A stretch of 51,013 nucleotides of DNA from the NCBI GenBank assembly GCA_002842855.1, contig PHEE01000023.1, positions 1 to 51,013 on the forward strand, in the 5' to 3' direction. Both the position numbers and the translations under genes were made by a program. This DNA comes from Alphaproteobacteria bacterium HGW-Alphaproteobacteria-4 (lineage in GTDB: Bacteria > Pseudomonadota > Alphaproteobacteria > Rhodobacterales > Rhodobacteraceae). The notes beneath the pieces are model-generated. The model had not been told where the DNA came from, searched no databases, and saw only the letters and a list, made by a program, of their open reading frames with translations. The first letter of the stretch is position 1. The number at the start of each line of letters is the position of its first letter. This document shows positions 6,831-15,219 of this stretch, one piece after another.

Positions 6831-7898
6831 ATGAAGACCAAACTGAACCTCGCCGCAGGGGCGATTGCTGCCGTTCTGGCGCTGCCGATGGCGGCCCAGG
6901 CGCAAACCATCAACGTGACGCTGGTAAACGGCCATCCGCCGATTTTCCTCTGGGTCAAGCACCTGACCGAAACCTACATTCCCACCGTGAATGCTGCTCT
7001 TCAAGGGTCGGGCTACACGATCAACTGGACTGAAGCCTATGGCGGCACGCTTGCAGCTGTTGGCGGCGAACTTGAGGCGATCGAAGATGGCCTTGCTGAA
7101 GTGGGTGCGGTGCCCACGGTGTTTGAACCCACGTCGTTGCCGCTGCAGAACGTGACCTATTACACCCCCTTCGGTCCTTCTGACCCGAACCTCGTGATGC
7201 AGGTCATGGATGATCTGCACGGCTCGATCCCAGGCATGATCTCGTCGTGGGAAAAGTATGGGCTGGAGTATCTGGGCGGTGGCTTCGCCCTTGATAATTA
7301 CGTCTTGATGACCAACTTCCCGGTTACCTCGATGGATGACCTCAAGGGCCACCGCATTGCCGCACCGGGTGCGGCGGTGAACTGGCTGGAAGGCACCGGC
7401 GCCGTTGGCGTGGCGGGCAACCTGACCACCTATTACAACGATATGCAGACCGGCGTGTTCGACGGGCTGATCGTGTTCCCCACGGCGGCTGCCCCGGCCA
7501 AGCTGCAGGAAGTTGCGCCCTATGTGACCGTGACCGATTTCGGCGCGCAATATGCCGGGTCGCTGGTGGCCAACAAGGCGTGGTTCGACGCGCAGCCCGC
7601 CGCTGTGCAAGACGCTCTGCGCAAGGGTGCCGCAGCCTACACCACAGCCTACCTTGCCGAACAATCGCAGCGCGTGGCGGCGGCGATGACCGCACTTGGC
7701 GGCACTGACCCGTCGAAGGTCACCAAGCTGAGCGATGCCGAAAAGGCCCGCTGGGCTGCGGCGCTGCCTGATGTGGCCGGGGCATGGGCCAAGGATGCCG
7801 ACGGTCAGGGGCTGGCCGGAACCGAAGTGCTGACTGCCTACGTTGCGGCGCTGAAAGCGGCTGGCGTGACGTTGCCGCGTGACTGGTCGCAACGCTAA
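6831..7898 (+). CDS. dctP: TRAP transporter substrate-binding protein (DctP type)
   Basis: 355 residues with a signal peptide (about 1-24, cut after AQA), then a periplasmic binding protein of the DctP family. TRAP systems import carboxylates using the ion gradient, with this protein as extracytoplasmic receptor. Typical parts are the early MVNGHPP-like strand (LVNGHPPIFLW), DLKGHRIAAPGA in the middle where the family's ligand-contact region lies, and the segment DGLIVFPTAA. GGAGG lies 6 bases before the ATG. dctQ and dctM follow, so it is the first of a complete transporter. The substrate cannot be told from sequence; the neighbours suggest an organic acid. Confidence 0.9.
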   Translation: MKTKLNLAAGAIAAVLALPMAAQAQTINVTLVNGHPPIFLWVKHLTETYIPTVNAALQGSGYTINWTEAYGGTLAAVGGELEAIEDGLAEVGAVPTVFEPTSLPLQNVTYYTPFGPSDPNLVMQVMDDLHGSIPGMISSWEKYGLEYLGGGFALDNYVLMTNFPVTSMDDLKGHRIAAPGAAVNWLEGTGAVGVAGNLTTYYNDMQTGVFDGLIVFPTAAAPAKLQEVAPYVTVTDFGAQYAGSLVANKAWFDAQPAAVQDALRKGAAAYTTAYLAEQSQRVAAAMTALGGTDPSKVTKLSDAEKARWAAALPDVAGAWAKDADGQGLAGTEVLTAYVAALKAAGVTLPRDWSQR

Positions 7899-7959
7899 AG
7901 GCACTGACCGGGGCGCGCCGCGCGCCGCCCCGGTTCACCCCACCCGCCGGGAGAACCCC

Positions 7960-8517
7960 ATGTCGACACTCGTTGATCTGCGAACGGGCGTTCGCGCCTT
8001 TGATGTTGCCGCATTGCTGCTCGACAGGGCCACCGTGGTGGCAAGCGCGCTGGGCACGCTGTGCATTCTGGGCATCATGGCGCTGATTGCGGCCGATGTG
8101 ATCGGGCGGTTTGGCTTTGGGCACCCGATTGCGGGGGTGCCCGAGATTGTCGCAATGTCGATTCTGGCGATAGTCTTTTTGCAGATCGCGAACACGCTAT
8201 CGCGCGACAAGCTGACCCGATCCGATGCGCTTCTGACGCTGTTGCGGCGGTATCGCCCACGGCTTGCAGATGTGCTGGATGCAGCGTTGCATGGGACCGG
8301 GGCATTCCTCGTAGGCGTGCTGATCACCGCCTTCCTGCCGCTGTTTCAGCGCAGCTATGGACGGCGCGAGATGGTGGGCGCCGTCGGGCAGTTTCTGGCG
8401 CCGATCTGGCCGGTGCATCTGATCGTGTTGATCGGGGCCGGGCTGTTGTTCGCGGTCTTCCTGATGCGCGCGCTGGCGCTGCTGCACCGCGCCGCCAGGC
8501 CATGGGCCGCGCTATGA
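7960..8517 (+). CDS. dctQ: TRAP transporter small permease (DctQ type)
   Basis: 185 residues with four predicted membrane helices (about 28-50, 65-85, 110-132 and 150-175). This is the small integral subunit that partners the large permease in TRAP transporters. The start MSTLVDLRTGV is preceded by GGGAGAACCCC. The central FGHPIAGVPEIVAMSILAIV segment is typical of DctQ proteins. Its stop overlaps the start of dctM by 4 bp (ATGA), which indicates coupled translation of the two membrane subunits. Confidence 0.88.
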   Translation: MSTLVDLRTGVRAFDVAALLLDRATVVASALGTLCILGIMALIAADVIGRFGFGHPIAGVPEIVAMSILAIVFLQIANTLSRDKLTRSDALLTLLRRYRPRLADVLDAALHGTGAFLVGVLITAFLPLFQRSYGRREMVGAVGQFLAPIWPVHLIVLIGAGLLFAVFLMRALALLHRAARPWAAL

Positions 8518-9830
8518 CCGGCATCGAAATCGGACTCGCCTCGCTGGTCGGCATCCTGGTGCTGATCTGGACCGGCATGCACGTTGCCATTGCCTTGGCC
8601 CTGGTCAGCTTTTTCGGCGTCTGGCTGCTGCGCGACAACCCGCAGATAGCGGCACGGGTGCTGTCGCTGGCGGCGCGCGAGGGCATTTCGAGCTATCTCT
8701 TCGGTGTGGTGCCGCTGTTCGTGCTGATGGGGCTAGTGGTCAGCCGTGCCGATATTGCGCACGACACCTTTGATGTGGCCAACCGGGCATTTCGCAGGGT
8801 GGCGGGCGGGCTTGGCATGGCCACGGTGGGCGCCAACGCGATCTTTGCGGCCATCACCGGTATCTCGATTGCCTCGGCCGCGGTCTTTGCCAAGGTCGCC
8901 GTGCCCGAAATGGTGCGCGCCGGGCATACCGCGCGGTTTGCAACCGGAGTGGTCGCAGGGTCATCGGTGCTGGGCATGCTGATACCGCCGAGCCTGCTGA
9001 TGATCCTTTACGGCATCCTTTCCGAGCAATCGGTGGGGCTGCTGTTCATGGCGGGTATCGGGCCCGGTCTTCTGCTGGCGTCCGCCTTCGGACTGGGCAT
9101 TTACGTGATGGTGCGCCTGTCCCCCGGCTTTACCGGGCGCGCCACGCCGCAGGTCTTGCAACCCAGAAGCTTTGGCGCGGCGATTGCCGACACCGGCACA
9201 AAACTGCTGCCAATTTTGGCACTGATCGCGCTGGTTCTGGGCGGCATCTATGGCGGGGTCTTCACCCCGACCGAAGCGGGGGCCATCGGCGCGCTGGGCG
9301 CAATCGTCATCGCCTTTGCCAAGCGGCGGATGAACCTGCGCATGCTCTGGCGGGTGACGCTTGAGGCGGGGCATATCACCGCCTCGATCTGCTTTCTGAT
9401 CATTGCCGCGACCATGTATAGCCGCATGCTGTCGATGTCGGGGTTGCCGGTGTTCTTGACCGAGTGGATCATCGGTCTCGATCTTGGCATCTACGGTTTT
9501 CTGGCGGTGTTCGTGCTGGTGCTGATCATCCTGGGCACCATTCTCGATTCGTCGTCGATCATGCTGATCACGCTACCGCTGGTGCTGCCGATTGTGCAGC
9601 AACTGGGCATCAATCTGATCTGGTTCGGGGTCATCACCGTGCTGGCGGTGGAGATCGGGCTGCTGACGCCGCCCTTGGGCATTTCGGTTTACGTCATCAA
9701 GAGCGCGCTCGATGACCCCAACGTTTCGCTGGGCGACGTGTTCATTGGGGCGGCCCCCTTTGCCTTGATCATGCTGGCCTGCCTGATCCTGGTCATCGCC
9801 TTTCCCGCCATCGCCATCGGTATTTTGTAA
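8514..9830 (+). CDS. dctM: TRAP transporter large permease (DctM type)
   Basis: 438 residues, almost wholly hydrophobic, consistent with the roughly 12-helix DctM subunit that forms the transport path. Family landmarks include GVVPLFVLMGLVVS, the GISIASAAVFAKVAVPEM region, GMLIPPSLLMILYGI and, near the end, LLTPPLGISVYV. ATG 8514 overlaps the dctQ stop. The length is normal and no interruption is seen. With dctP and dctQ it makes a complete TRAP system; the directly following catabolic genes suggest that its substrate is broken down by their products. Confidence 0.92.
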   Translation: MTGIEIGLASLVGILVLIWTGMHVAIALALVSFFGVWLLRDNPQIAARVLSLAAREGISSYLFGVVPLFVLMGLVVSRADIAHDTFDVANRAFRRVAGGLGMATVGANAIFAAITGISIASAAVFAKVAVPEMVRAGHTARFATGVVAGSSVLGMLIPPSLLMILYGILSEQSVGLLFMAGIGPGLLLASAFGLGIYVMVRLSPGFTGRATPQVLQPRSFGAAIADTGTKLLPILALIALVLGGIYGGVFTPTEAGAIGALGAIVIAFAKRRMNLRMLWRVTLEAGHITASICFLIIAATMYSRMLSMSGLPVFLTEWIIGLDLGIYGFLAVFVLVLIILGTILDSSSIMLITLPLVLPIVQQLGINLIWFGVITVLAVEIGLLTPPLGISVYVIKSALDDPNVSLGDVFIGAAPFALIMLACLILVIAFPAIAIGIL

Positions 9831-9843
9831 GAAAGGGCCCTTC

Positions 9844-10471
9844 ATGCGCATCATCGACCTTTCGGTTCCGCTCGAAGCGGGCATCGCCTCGGACCCACCG
9901 GGATACGAGCCGAAGATCACCTATCTTGATCATAAGGCCACGCCCGCGCAGGTGTTGCAGTTCTTTCCCGGCATGACCGCCGACCAGTTGCCGGGGGGCG
10001 AGGGCTGGGCGATCGAACTGTTGCAGATGCAGACCCAATGTGGTTACCCCTGATGAAGTCGAGGCCGAGCTTGCGCGCATCGGGCACACCCTTTCGCCGC
10101 TGGAAATCGTGGTGGTCAACACTGCTGCGGGCAAAGCCTACGGCCAGCCCGATTACCTGAACCGTGGTTGCGGCATGGGGCGGGCCGCAACGCTCTGGCT
10201 GCTGGAGCGCGGCGTACGCGTGACCGGCACCGATGGCTGGAGCTGGGATGCGCCGTTTTTCTACACCCGGCAGCGGTGGGCCGAAAACCCCGACCCGGCG
10301 ATTGTCTGGGAGGGGCATCGGGCCAGCATGGATATCGGCTATTGCCACCTCGAAAAGCTGACCAACCTCGACCTGCTGCCCGCCACCGGGTTCAGGCTCT
10401 CGTGCTTCCCGTTCAAGATCAAGGCCGCCTCGGCAGGCTTCGTGCGCGCCGTGGCCATTCTCGACGACTGA
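9844..10471. pseudogene. Cyclase-family (KynB-like) gene broken by internal deletion and frameshift (+ strand)
   Basis: Plus strand. The first 65 codons (9844 onward, MRIIDLSVPLEAGIASDPPG ... GEGWAIELLQMQT) match the N-terminus of cyclase-family (PF04199) hydrolases. The last 143 codons, in another frame from about 10040 (VTPDEVEAELARIG ... CFPFKIKAASAGFVRAVAIL), match the C-terminal half. The middle, about 45 residues that carry the metal-binding HxGTHxDxPxH motif, is absent. Reading through gives QMQTQCGYP and a stop. An internal GTG at 10040 opens the second frame, but the product would lack the metal site. The family hydrolyses amides such as N-formylkynurenine or related cyclic compounds. 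An assembly error is possible but less likely. Confidence 0.85.
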
Positions 10472-10539
10472 TACCCCTTGCCCACCACCGCCAAGCGCCC
10501 GCCTGCAAAGCGGCGAATTGGCCAAAGAGGAGACCGAAC

Positions 10540-11478
10540 ATGGCGAAATCGCCCCGCAAGATCATTATCACCTGTGCCATCACGGGCGGCATTCACACCC
10601 CGACCATGTCGGACGCCCTGCCCTACAAGCCCGCCGACATCGCGGCGCAGGCAATCGCTGCGGCCGAGGCGGGTGCGGCGATCCTGCATCTGCACGCGCG
10701 CGACCCGGAAATCGGCCGCCCGACCTCTGACCCCGAGGTGTTCATGCAGTTTCTGCCGATGATCCGGCGGGCCACCAACGCCGTGGTCAACATCACCACC
10801 GGCGGCGGGCTTGGCATGACGGTGGAGCAACGCCTTGCGGCACCCTTGCGCGCCAGCCCCGAGATGTGTTCGCTGAACATGGGTTCGATGAACTTCGCGC
10901 TGCACCCGATGGCCGACCGCTACAAGAACTGGAAGTTCGACTGGGAGGAACCTTTCCTGCGCGCCAGCGACGATTTCATCTTCCGCAACACCTTCCGAGA
11001 TATCGAGCGCGTCGCCAAGCTCTTGGGCGAAGACCACGGCACCCGGTTCGAGCTGGAATGTTACGATGTCGGCCACCTCTACAACCTCGCCCATCTTGCG
11101 GACCGCGGCATTCTGAAGCCGCCATTCTTCATCCAGACCATCTTCGGAATTCTCGGCGGCATCGGGCCTGACCCGGAGAACGTTGGCATCATGAAGGCCA
11201 CCGCTGACCGGCTTTTTGGTGGCGATTACCTGTGGTCAGTGCTGGCCGCCGGGCGCCACCAGATGCCGTTTCTGACCCAGGCGCTGGTGCAGGGCGCCAA
11301 CGTGCGCGTCGGGCTGGAGGACAACCTCTATATCGGCCCCGGACAGCTGGCCACCAGCAACGCCGAGCAGGTTACCAAGATCCGCGGCATCATCGAGGCG
11401 CTTGATTTCCAGATTGCAACGCCCGACGAAGCGCGCGCCATGCTCGCGCTCAAGGGCGGCGACAAGGTGGCCTTCTGA
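10540..11478 (+). CDS. BKACE-family enzyme (DUF849, 3-keto-5-aminohexanoate cleavage-like)
   Basis: 312 residues. BKACE enzymes condense a beta-keto acid with acetyl-CoA and release acetoacetate and a new acyl-CoA. The divalent-metal histidines appear in the hallmark ILHLHARDP (H50, H52) and the metal-binding glutamate in GLEDN (E260). TTGGGLGM and the FELECYDVGHL region also fit the family. GAGGAGA is 8-10 bases before the ATG. It lies 68 bp after the broken cyclase gene and overlaps the OsmC gene start by one base. Family members differ widely in substrate, so the beta-keto acid used here is unknown; the TRAP transporter upstream probably supplies the precursor. Confidence 0.9.
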   Translation: MAKSPRKIIITCAITGGIHTPTMSDALPYKPADIAAQAIAAAEAGAAILHLHARDPEIGRPTSDPEVFMQFLPMIRRATNAVVNITTGGGLGMTVEQRLAAPLRASPEMCSLNMGSMNFALHPMADRYKNWKFDWEEPFLRASDDFIFRNTFRDIERVAKLLGEDHGTRFELECYDVGHLYNLAHLADRGILKPPFFIQTIFGILGGIGPDPENVGIMKATADRLFGGDYLWSVLAAGRHQMPFLTQALVQGANVRVGLEDNLYIGPGQLATSNAEQVTKIRGIIEALDFQIATPDEARAMLALKGGDKVAF

Positions 11479-11984
11479 TGAGCGAGCAACACGACAGCAA
11501 GGCAATGCAGCGCGCGGTGGTGCAGTTTGATTGTCACGGCACCGCCAGCGGCAAAATGCGCAATGACCTGAGCGTCCACATGCGCCAACCCTTTGCCGAA
11601 GGGCCATTCGAGATGGCCACCGATGAGGGCTCGTTTCACGGTGGCGATGGCACCGCGCCACCGCCGTTGGCGCTGTTCGTGGCCGGGTTGACCGGCTGCA
11701 TCATGACCCAGATCCGCGCCTTTGCAAAACGCATGGGCGTAACGCTGACCAACCTTTCGGTCGATGCCCGCGTGCAATGGGATTGGGAGGCAAAGGGCCG
11801 CGTTTATGAAACCGGACCGCGCAGCTTCGAGGTGGATGTGGCGATTGAAAGCCCGGATGCCGAGGAAAAGGTGGCAGCCCTTATCAACGCCGCGCGCAAG
11901 GGCTGTTTCATCGAGCAGACGCTGGGGCGGCAGAACACCATTCGCCACCGCATGAAAACTGCGGAAGGATGGAAAGAGCTATGA
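11478..11984 (+). CDS. OsmC/Ohr-family protein
   Basis: 168 residues of the OsmC fold, whose members reduce organic hydroperoxides with two conserved cysteines. Both are present: C74 in AGLTGCIMTQ and C143 in RKGCFIEQTL. The start shares a base with the stop of the BKACE gene (TGATG) and its end overlaps the SMP-30 gene, so it is translated within the catabolic operon. Within such operons OsmC-like proteins may act in thiol or peroxide handling, or have been recruited to another reaction. This specific role is not shown by sequence. Confidence 0.85.
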   Translation: MSEQHDSKAMQRAVVQFDCHGTASGKMRNDLSVHMRQPFAEGPFEMATDEGSFHGGDGTAPPPLALFVAGLTGCIMTQIRAFAKRMGVTLTNLSVDARVQWDWEAKGRVYETGPRSFEVDVAIESPDAEEKVAALINAARKGCFIEQTLGRQNTIRHRMKTAEGWKEL

Positions 11985-12994
11985 TGAACCCGCTCGACGG
12001 CTTTACCGTGACCGAGGCCGACATTTCCTATGTCGGGCAAGGGTTGCAGCGGCCCGAGTGCATTCTGGCCGAGCGCGATGGCTCGCTATGGGCAGCCGAC
12101 GCGCGCGGCGGGGTGGTGCACATCCGCCCCGACGGCACGCAAGAGTTGATCGCGCAGACGCATGATGACCGCTTTGCGGCAACTTCCGATGCCGCCGCGC
12201 GGTTCACGCAAGGCACGTTGCCAAACGGCCTGGCGTTCGATGGCGATGGCGCCATTCTCGTTTCCAACTTCGGCACCGACCGGTTGGAACGGATGACCCG
12301 AACCGGCCAAAGCGAGGTGCTGCTCGACACCATCGACGGCACCCCGATCGGCAAGGTCAATTTCGTGCTGCGCGACCGCAAGGGGCGGATATGGCTGACT
12401 GTGTCAACTCGCATCAAGAACTGGATGCAGGCGATCAGCCCCAATATCGCCGATGGCTATGTTGCGGTGCTGGACGAACGCGGTGCGCGAATTGTGGCGG
12501 ACGGATTTCGCTTCACCAACGAAATCCGCTTTGATGCCGCAGAGGAGTGGCTCTATGTGGTGGAAACCTCGGGTCGGCGTATCACCCGCTTGCGCATCGG
12601 CGCCGACACTCAGGTAACGGCGCGCGAGGTCTATGGCCCCACGGACACCGGCGGCTTCATCGACGGTATCGCCTTTGATGCCTTCGGCAACCTCTGGGGC
12701 ACGCATGTGATGTCGGACCGCATCTTTGCGATCACCCCTGATGGCGATTTCCGGGTGATCCTTGATGATGACGCGCCCGGCCCCTCGACCGCGCTCTACG
12801 AGGCGTTCGCGCGCGATGCCGTAACGCCCGAACTGATGCTGGCCTGCGGTGGCCGCATAGCGCCGTGGTTCGCATCGGTCACCTTCGGCGGGCCAGACCT
12901 GCGTAACGTCTATATCGGCTCGCTGCGCGGCACCCGCATTCCGATGTTCCGAAGCCCGGTTCCCGGCCTGCCGATGGAACATTGGCAGCGCTAG
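11981..12994 (+). CDS. SMP-30/gluconolactonase/LRE-family beta-propeller hydrolase
   Basis: 337 residues. A six-bladed propeller of the SMP-30/gluconolaconase family is supported by repeated blade motifs: RPECILAERDGSLWAADARG, then PNGLAFDGDGAILVSNFGTD, FTNEIRFDAAEEWLYVVE, and IDGIAFDAFGNLWGTHV. These enzymes are metal-dependent lactonases; E26 and the later N and D of FTNEI and the IDGIAFD blade are plausible metal ligands. Start ATG 11981 overlaps the OsmC stop by 4 bp; ATG 11984 is an alternative. It is the last gene of the tightly coupled BKACE-OsmC-SMP30 run, so a lactone intermediate in the pathway is likely. Confidence 0.85.
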   Translation: MMNPLDGFTVTEADISYVGQGLQRPECILAERDGSLWAADARGGVVHIRPDGTQELIAQTHDDRFAATSDAAARFTQGTLPNGLAFDGDGAILVSNFGTDRLERMTRTGQSEVLLDTIDGTPIGKVNFVLRDRKGRIWLTVSTRIKNWMQAISPNIADGYVAVLDERGARIVADGFRFTNEIRFDAAEEWLYVVETSGRRITRLRIGADTQVTAREVYGPTDTGGFIDGIAFDAFGNLWGTHVMSDRIFAITPDGDFRVILDDDAPGPSTALYEAFARDAVTPELMLACGGRIAPWFASVTFGGPDLRNVYIGSLRGTRIPMFRSPVPGLPMEHWQR

Positions 12995-13152
12995 CCCTGC
13001 CCGCCGCTCCCGGCAATTGATGCTCCGGACCAGCGCCACCGCGCGACGACATGTCTCTGGACATCTGCCCAGGATCGCCCTCCTTTGTGGATCGTAGATG
13101 ACCCACCTTGGCACGTTGATGCCGGCGGGCGGCGGTCACATCATCAGAGCCC

Positions 13153-13258
13153 TACGACGCGGCCGGGTTTGTCGCCGATCTGCACGAGGCCTGTGTCTCG
13201 CCCCATGTCGTGCAGAAATCCCGATACTCGGCGATCGACAGCCGAACCACCCGCCAAC
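13153..13258 (+). pseudogene. Transposase fragment (IS5-family type), remnant
   Basis: One frame of this otherwise gene-free gap reads YDAAGFVADLHEACVSPHVV, then QKSRYSAIDSRTTRQ. This matches the C-terminal catalytic-region pattern of IS5-type transposases (YDT..FV..L....VTPHVAQN.. .SAIDGRTTRH). Start and downstream parts are missing and the terminal TRH is altered. No terminal inverted repeats were found. It marks an old insertion between the catabolic operon and the next gene. Confidence 0.6.
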
Positions 13259-13327
13259 TATTTCAGCGACATGTTAGGGGCTGGAACGATTCCGATCTGC
13301 GCTGTAGCCTGCGTCGAGGAGTATTGC

Positions 13328-14296
13328 ATGATGCGCGCATTACAGATTGGTTCCGTTGGCTCTGACCCTGAACTGGTGCGCCAGCCAGTGCCACACCCCG
13401 GCCCCGGCGAAGTGCGGCTCAAGATCGCGGCCTGCGGGCTCAACTTTGCCGACTTGCTGATGATCGATGGCACCTATCAGGAACGTCCGACCCCGCCCTA
13501 CACACTGGGCCTGGAACTTGCGGGCACGGTCGATGCGCTGGGGGCGGGGGTCACAGCACCCGCGCGCGGTACCCGAGTTGCGGTTTATGCCGGGCACGGT
13601 GGGCTGGCGGAATACGGCTGCTTTGATGCCCATCGCTGCATGGCGCTGCCCGACACGATGAGCTTTGAGCACGCGGCAGCCTTTCAGATCGCCTATGGCA
13701 CCTCGCATCTGGCACTCAGCCACCGTGCGCGCCTGTTGCCGGGCGAGACGCTGCTGGTGCTTGGGGCGGCGGGCGGCGTGGGGCTGAGCGCGGTCGAGAT
13801 CGGCGCGCACATGGGCGCACGGGTGATCGCGGTGGCGCGCGGCGCCGACCGGCTGGCGGTGGCCGAGGCGGCGGGTGCCGCGCATCTGATCGACAGCGAC
13901 GCCGGGGGCCTCAAGGCCGCCGTGCGCGCACTCGGCGGCGCCGATGTGGTTTACGATACCGTTGGCGGTGCGCTTGCACGCGAGGCGCTGGCAGCCACCA
14001 ACCCCGGCGGGCGCTACCTCGTGATCGGCTTTGCCTCAGGGCAGGTGCCCGAGCTTCCGGCCAATCACCTGCTGGTCAAGAACATCGCGCTACACGGGTT
14101 TTATTGGGGCGGCTACCAGCGGCTGGCCCCTGAACTGGTGGCTTTCAGCCTGCAAACGCTGCTCGGCTGGTATGCCGAGGGCGCGCTGCGCCCCCATATC
14201 GGCGCCACGCTGCCGCTTTCGCGCGCCACCGAGGCGCTGGCCCTGCTACGCGGCCGGGCCAACACCGGCAAGATCGTGGTCACGATGTCGGGCTAG
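13328..14296 (+). CDS. NADPH:quinone oxidoreductase family (zinc-free MDR)
   Basis: 322 residues. The GroES-like N-terminal domain has PGEVRLKIAACGLNFADLL and no zinc-binding cysteine cluster. The Rossmann domain shows the AAGGVGL nucleotide motif in LLVLGAAGGVGLSAVEIG. This places it with quinone oxidoreductase/enoyl reductase-like MDR proteins using NADPH. ATG 13328 has GAGGAG 7 bases before it and is preferred; the next codon is also ATG. It is on the same strand as the catabolic operon but separated by about 330 bp with an IS remnant, so it is probably transcribed separately. The substrate is unknown. Confidence 0.87.
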   Translation: MMRALQIGSVGSDPELVRQPVPHPGPGEVRLKIAACGLNFADLLMIDGTYQERPTPPYTLGLELAGTVDALGAGVTAPARGTRVAVYAGHGGLAEYGCFDAHRCMALPDTMSFEHAAAFQIAYGTSHLALSHRARLLPGETLLVLGAAGGVGLSAVEIGAHMGARVIAVARGADRLAVAEAAGAAHLIDSDAGGLKAAVRALGGADVVYDTVGGALAREALAATNPGGRYLVIGFASGQVPELPANHLLVKNIALHGFYWGGYQRLAPELVAFSLQTLLGWYAEGALRPHIGATLPLSRATEALALLRGRANTGKIVVTMSG

Positions 14297-14309
14297 GCGA
14301 CCAAAGCGC

Positions 14310-14339
14310 TTGAAATCTGCGGTCCCTGCCCCGATATTG
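14310..14339 (+). promoter_or_regulatory. Possible sigma-70 promoter for the Bax inhibitor-1 gene
   Basis: TTGAAA (14310-14315) and ATATTG (14334-14339) are separated by 18 bases and lie about 60 bases upstream of the ATG at 14398. The -10 is a weak match. This is a visual prediction only. Confidence 0.35.
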
Positions 14340-14397
14340 CCTGCTACGGCGCGCATGCTTTCGCACGCCCCACCGTTTGACCCTTTGGAGGCTATCA

Positions 14398-15168
14398 ATG
14401 GCTGACTACCGCACTATCCGCACCGCCCAGGCCGGCGCCCGGACCCTGCAGATCGACGAGGGTCTGCGGGCCTACATGAACCGGGTTTACGGCCTGATGT
14501 CGGTTGCCATGCTGATCACCGCCGGCGCCGCCTGGCTGATGGCGACACTGGCGCTTTCGGCCGACCCGACCCCCTACCAGATCGGCGCCAACACCTACCT
14601 GACCGAGTTTGGCAAGACGCTCTACCTCTCGCCCTTGAAATGGGTGGTGATGTTCGCGCCGCTGGCCGTGGTCTTTGCCTTCGGCTCGCTGATGGGCCGC
14701 ATGAGTCTTGCCACCGCGCAACTGGTGTTCTGGGGCTTTGCCGCGCTGATGGGCGTTTCCGTCAGCTGGATCTTCGCCGTCTATACCAGCTTCTCGATCG
14801 TGCAGACCTTCCTGATCACCGCGATTTCGTTCGCGGGCCTGTCGCTCTATGGCTACACCACCAAGCGCGACCTTTCGGGCATGGGCTCGTTCCTGATGAT
14901 GGGGCTGATCGGGCTGATCGTGGCGATGGTCGTGAACCTGTTCCTGCAAAGCTCTGCGATGCAATTCGCCATTTCGGTGATCGGCGTGCTGATCTTCGCG
15001 GGCCTGACCGCGTTCGACACCCAGAACATCAAGAACACCTACCTGCAAATGGCGCAGTCGGACGCTGAGTTTGTCGGCAAGGCGGCCATCATGGGCGCAC
15101 TGCAACTTTACCTCGACTTCCTCAACCTGTTCATGTTCCTGCTGCAATTCCTCGGCAACCGGAACTGA
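14398..15168 (+). CDS. Bax inhibitor-1 (YccA/BI-1) family membrane protein
   Basis: 256 residues with seven predicted membrane helices. The BI-1/YccA family includes FtsH-associated YccA of E. coli and calcium-leak proteins; the cellular role in bacteria is not settled. Landmarks include VYGLMSVAMLITAGAAWL for the first helix, the conserved FDTQNIK stretch (about 210-217) between helices 6 and 7, and a final helix with LNLFMFLLQFLG. TTTGGAG lies 7 bases before the ATG, and a strong terminator follows. It is probably a single-gene transcription unit. Confidence 0.92.
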   Translation: MADYRTIRTAQAGARTLQIDEGLRAYMNRVYGLMSVAMLITAGAAWLMATLALSADPTPYQIGANTYLTEFGKTLYLSPLKWVVMFAPLAVVFAFGSLMGRMSLATAQLVFWGFAALMGVSVSWIFAVYTSFSIVQTFLITAISFAGLSLYGYTTKRDLSGMGSFLMMGLIGLIVAMVVNLFLQSSAMQFAISVIGVLIFAGLTAFDTQNIKNTYLQMAQSDAEFVGKAAIMGALQLYLDFLNLFMFLLQFLGNRN

Positions 15169-15190
15169 CCGGGCTGCATCTGCAACGTCA

Positions 15191-15219
15191 AACCCCGCCC
15201 CCAACCGGGCGGGGTTTTC
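15191..15219. terminator. Rho-independent terminator
   Basis: A 10-bp perfect stem AACCCCGCCC/GGGCGGGGTT (15191-15200 with 15207-15216) and a 6-base loop are followed by TTC. It stands between the Bax-inhibitor gene (plus) and GAPDH (minus), whose convergent ends are about 50 bp apart, so it could serve both strands. Confidence 0.85.

Noticed and set aside
6567..7904. 445-codon open frame antisense to the dctP gene
   Set aside because: The plus-strand dctP has signal peptide, Shine-Dalgarno and family motifs; the minus frame is arginine-rich and featureless.
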